64,000 nucleotides of DNA from a virus. Of this stretch, positions 62,706-64,000 are shown piece after piece. The stretch spans positions 186,001-250,000 of IMG/VR virus record IMGVR_UViG_3300028666_000022; one strand, 5' to 3'. The translations under genes were made by a program, and so were the position numbers. The notes under the pieces were generated by a model, which did no database searches, was not told the origin of the DNA, and saw only the letters and a program-made list of their open reading frames with translations. Each line of letters opens with the position of its first letter. The first letter of the stretch is position 1.

Positions 62706-63338
62706 TTATTTTATGTTTAACCATGTCTTTCCAAGAATTATTGAAGATATTGTTGCTTGTGTTACATTGTATATTTTAGCTATTTTTGTTTGTGTAAAAT
62801 TTTCCACAGTAAATAACTTTCTAATATTTATTATGTCATCAGATTTTAATTTCGACATTGGGTGTTTTTCACATGTAAAAATTCCTTTTCTACTTATAGA
62901 AATTTTGTTTTTACTTTCTTCGGAGAGTTTATAATTAAATTTTGGATGTAAATTTCCTTTCTTACCATACATAGGATTTTTATCACCAGTTTTTTGATTA
63001 GAAGGAATTTTAGTATCTTTATTAAGATTTTTATTTATGTGAATTTCTTTTGGATCATTAATGTTATAACCAAAATTCTTATCAAATGAATTGTAATATA
63101 AAATATATTCCTTTTCTTTAGTTAATAAGTCATCAAGTTTACATTCTTCAACTATGAAAAATTCAAAAGCAGTTATAGTATATTTGTTCCAAGATAATTG
63201 TAGATGAGAGTTGTGATGTTTATTGTGATTTAAATACCATTTGTGATCACGCCATCTTTTACTTATATTGGTAGAACTACCAATATAAATTTTATTATTT
63301 ATTTTATTAACAATTATATAAATTCCAGTTATTATCAT
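62706..63338 (-). CDS. GIY-YIG homing endonuclease with NUMOD3 motif
   Basis: The start is taken at ATG 63336-63338 (MIITGIYIIVN), since the upstream nine codons are not needed for the GIY fold. The 210-residue protein has GIYIIVNKINNKIYIGSS with catalytic Tyr and Arg (KRWRDHK), then a NUMOD3 segment (NPMYGKKGNLHPKF, KLSEESKNKIS) and a C-terminal helix-turn-helix (TQTKIAKIYNVTQATISSI). It is typical of T4 SegA-type elements, located next to the tail tube gene. Confidence 0.8.
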   Translation of the reverse strand: MIITGIYIIVNKINNKIYIGSSTNISKRWRDHKWYLNHNKHHNSHLQLSWNKYTITAFEFFIVEECKLDDLLTKEKEYILYYNSFDKNFGYNINDPKEIHINKNLNKDTKIPSNQKTGDKNPMYGKKGNLHPKFNYKLSEESKNKISISRKGIFTCEKHPMSKLKSDDIINIRKLFTVENFTQTKIAKIYNVTQATISSIILGKTWLNIK

Positions 63339-63345
63339 ACAATAA

Positions 63346-63383
63346 AAATTTAACCACAAATACAAATATTATATCTGTGGTTA
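63346..63383 (-). terminator. Hairpin terminator after the tail tube gene
   Basis: Arms TAACCACA and TGTGGTTA (63351-63358 and 63376-63383) form an 8-bp stem with a 17-base loop; on the minus strand the 3' arm is followed by AATTTTT. It separates the tail tube gene from the GIY-YIG endonuclease gene downstream. Confidence 0.6.
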
Positions 63384-63401
63384 CTATAATTAAAATTAAT
63401 T

Positions 63402-63893
63402 TTACAAATTAAGAATGCATCGCCAAGGTTGTATCGTTAATTGAACTGTTTGAAGTGCATCATCTTCATAACTACTTTCTCCAAAATCAATTGCAACAAT
63501 TTGACATTGTTCAAGAAACCATTTTTCAACCTCAATACCAGTAGGATCTAATGCTTTAAGAAGGATATTTTTTGCATAACCAGATTTATAACCTTGCCTC
63601 CCAGTAAGGCTTTCAGCGTGTAATCGAACCCACTCCATTAATTGTTGTGATGTTGATGGACCAATAGGATCAAGAAATGTAATTTGCATTTCATCCCAAG
63701 TATATCTACCTGCAACATAATTCTGTTCATTCATAAATTGAATTGGAACTGAATTTATTTTCATTGAGGGTCTTTTAAATTTTTGTACTTTCCATACTTC
63801 GATCCCAAGTTCGTCAGCAAATTCTGCAAAGAATCTGTTTACTCTCTTAGGTTCAAAAGTCATGGGTATACCCCTGATTAATTCACCAGCCAT
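63402..63893 (-). CDS. 19: Tail tube protein, T4 gp19-like
   Basis: The 163-residue protein begins MAGELIRGIPMTFEPKRVNRFFAEF and has FMNEQNYVAGRYTWDEMQITFLDPIGPSTSQQLMEWVRLHAE, QGYKSGYAKNILLKALDPTG and VQLTIQPWRC, the gp19 tube pattern of T4-like phages (T4 gp19 is 163 residues). It polymerises to form the inner tube of the contractile tail. GTATTTATA lies immediately upstream of its ATG (63895-63903), and another near-copy at 63940-63948. Confidence 0.8.
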   Translation of the reverse strand: MAGELIRGIPMTFEPKRVNRFFAEFADELGIEVWKVQKFKRPSMKINSVPIQFMNEQNYVAGRYTWDEMQITFLDPIGPSTSQQLMEWVRLHAESLTGRQGYKSGYAKNILLKALDPTGIEVEKWFLEQCQIVAIDFGESSYEDDALQTVQLTIQPWRCILNL

Positions 63894-63894
63894 A

Positions 63895-63948
63895 GTATTT
63901 ATATTAAAAATAAAGTTATCATTATAATCTTATGTTTAACATAAATAC
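63895..63948 (-). promoter_or_regulatory. Candidate late-promoter region of the tail tube gene
   Basis: TATAAATAC on the minus strand (63895-63903) abuts the ATG, and GTATTTATG (minus strand, 63940-63948) lies 47 bases upstream, followed by TTAAACATAAG. This is the spacing range of the copies before other late genes, so the farther copy is the likelier promoter. Confidence 0.4.
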
Positions 63949-64000
63949 TGAATATTTTGGAAAATGTAAATAAAAAAGAATTGATTGAATATTTTCTCAC

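Overview
This window looks like part of the genome of a large, tailed, T4-like bacteriophage (myovirus) that infects a member of the Bacteroidota. The phage assignment rests on recognisable T4-type modules: replicative helicase (gp41-like), RNase H-type 5' nuclease, UvsX recombinase, gp32-type single-strand binding protein, tail tube (gp19-like), a spike/hub OB-fold protein (gp5-like), tape measure protein, gp26-like tail-assembly protein and a probable gp55-like late sigma factor. The host assignment is an inference from the very AT-rich sequence, A/T-rich leaders without Shine-Dalgarno sequences, and promoters of the Bacteroidota type (TTG or TTTG, about 18-20 bases, then TAnnTTTG) seen at 42.9 kb and 60.5 kb. 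No rRNA, tRNA or CRISPR array was recognised.

Layout. 0-3.8 kb (minus strand): Cys/Gly/Ser/Thr-rich fibre or baseplate-distal proteins. 4-14 kb (minus): replication and recombination genes: helicase interrupted by an intein inside its Walker A motif, small unknown genes, rnh, a GIY-YIG endonuclease with about nine copies of a 40-residue repeat, uvsX and gene 32. 14-19.3 kb (minus): virion-type and head-associated genes, including two proteins with an identical-position N-terminal leader motif, one of them an HExxH metallopeptidase, plus an unusual GC-richer island bounded by a 13-bp inverted repeat. 19.3-42.9 kb (minus): a long glycan-synthesis island with about nine glycosyltransferases, GDP-mannose 4,6-dehydratase plus a DegT aminotransferase, a UDP-GlcNAc dehydratase/reductase/2-epimerase trio, a beta-ketoacyl synthase III, WcbI-like and cupin proteins, a hexapeptide acyltransferase, methyltransferases, and a 7-repeat Vsr-like endonuclease gene split by a frameshift. 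42.9-51.1 kb (minus): baseplate and tail genes (LysM-like protein, 1088-residue protein with an OmpA-like domain, tape measure, and tail-assembly proteins with a candidate programmed -1 frameshift), plus an 828-base gene-free stretch. 51.2-61.1 kb (plus): a divergent operon with two glycosyltransferase-like genes, the late sigma factor, an HNH endonuclease, baseplate genes and a Nudix hydrolase. 61.1-63.9 kb (minus): two further homing-type endonucleases and the tail tube gene.

How it fits together. The replication genes form the usual T4-type set of helicase, primer-removal nuclease, recombinase and SSB. A repeated motif GTATTTATA lies close upstream of several virion-type genes (before genes starting at 3799, 15566, 19235, 46563, 49914, 51077, 56476 and 63893) and may be the late promoter read by the gp55-like factor, while Bacteroidota-type promoters precede the glycan island and the Nudix gene. 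Together the glycan genes could supply two activated amino sugars (a GDP-perosamine-type sugar and a UDP-L-QuiNAc or UDP-L-FucNAc-type sugar), polymerise them and decorate them with acyl and methyl groups; the target (virion fibres, host envelope or DNA) cannot be told from the sequence. Functions for roughly a third of the genes remain unknown.
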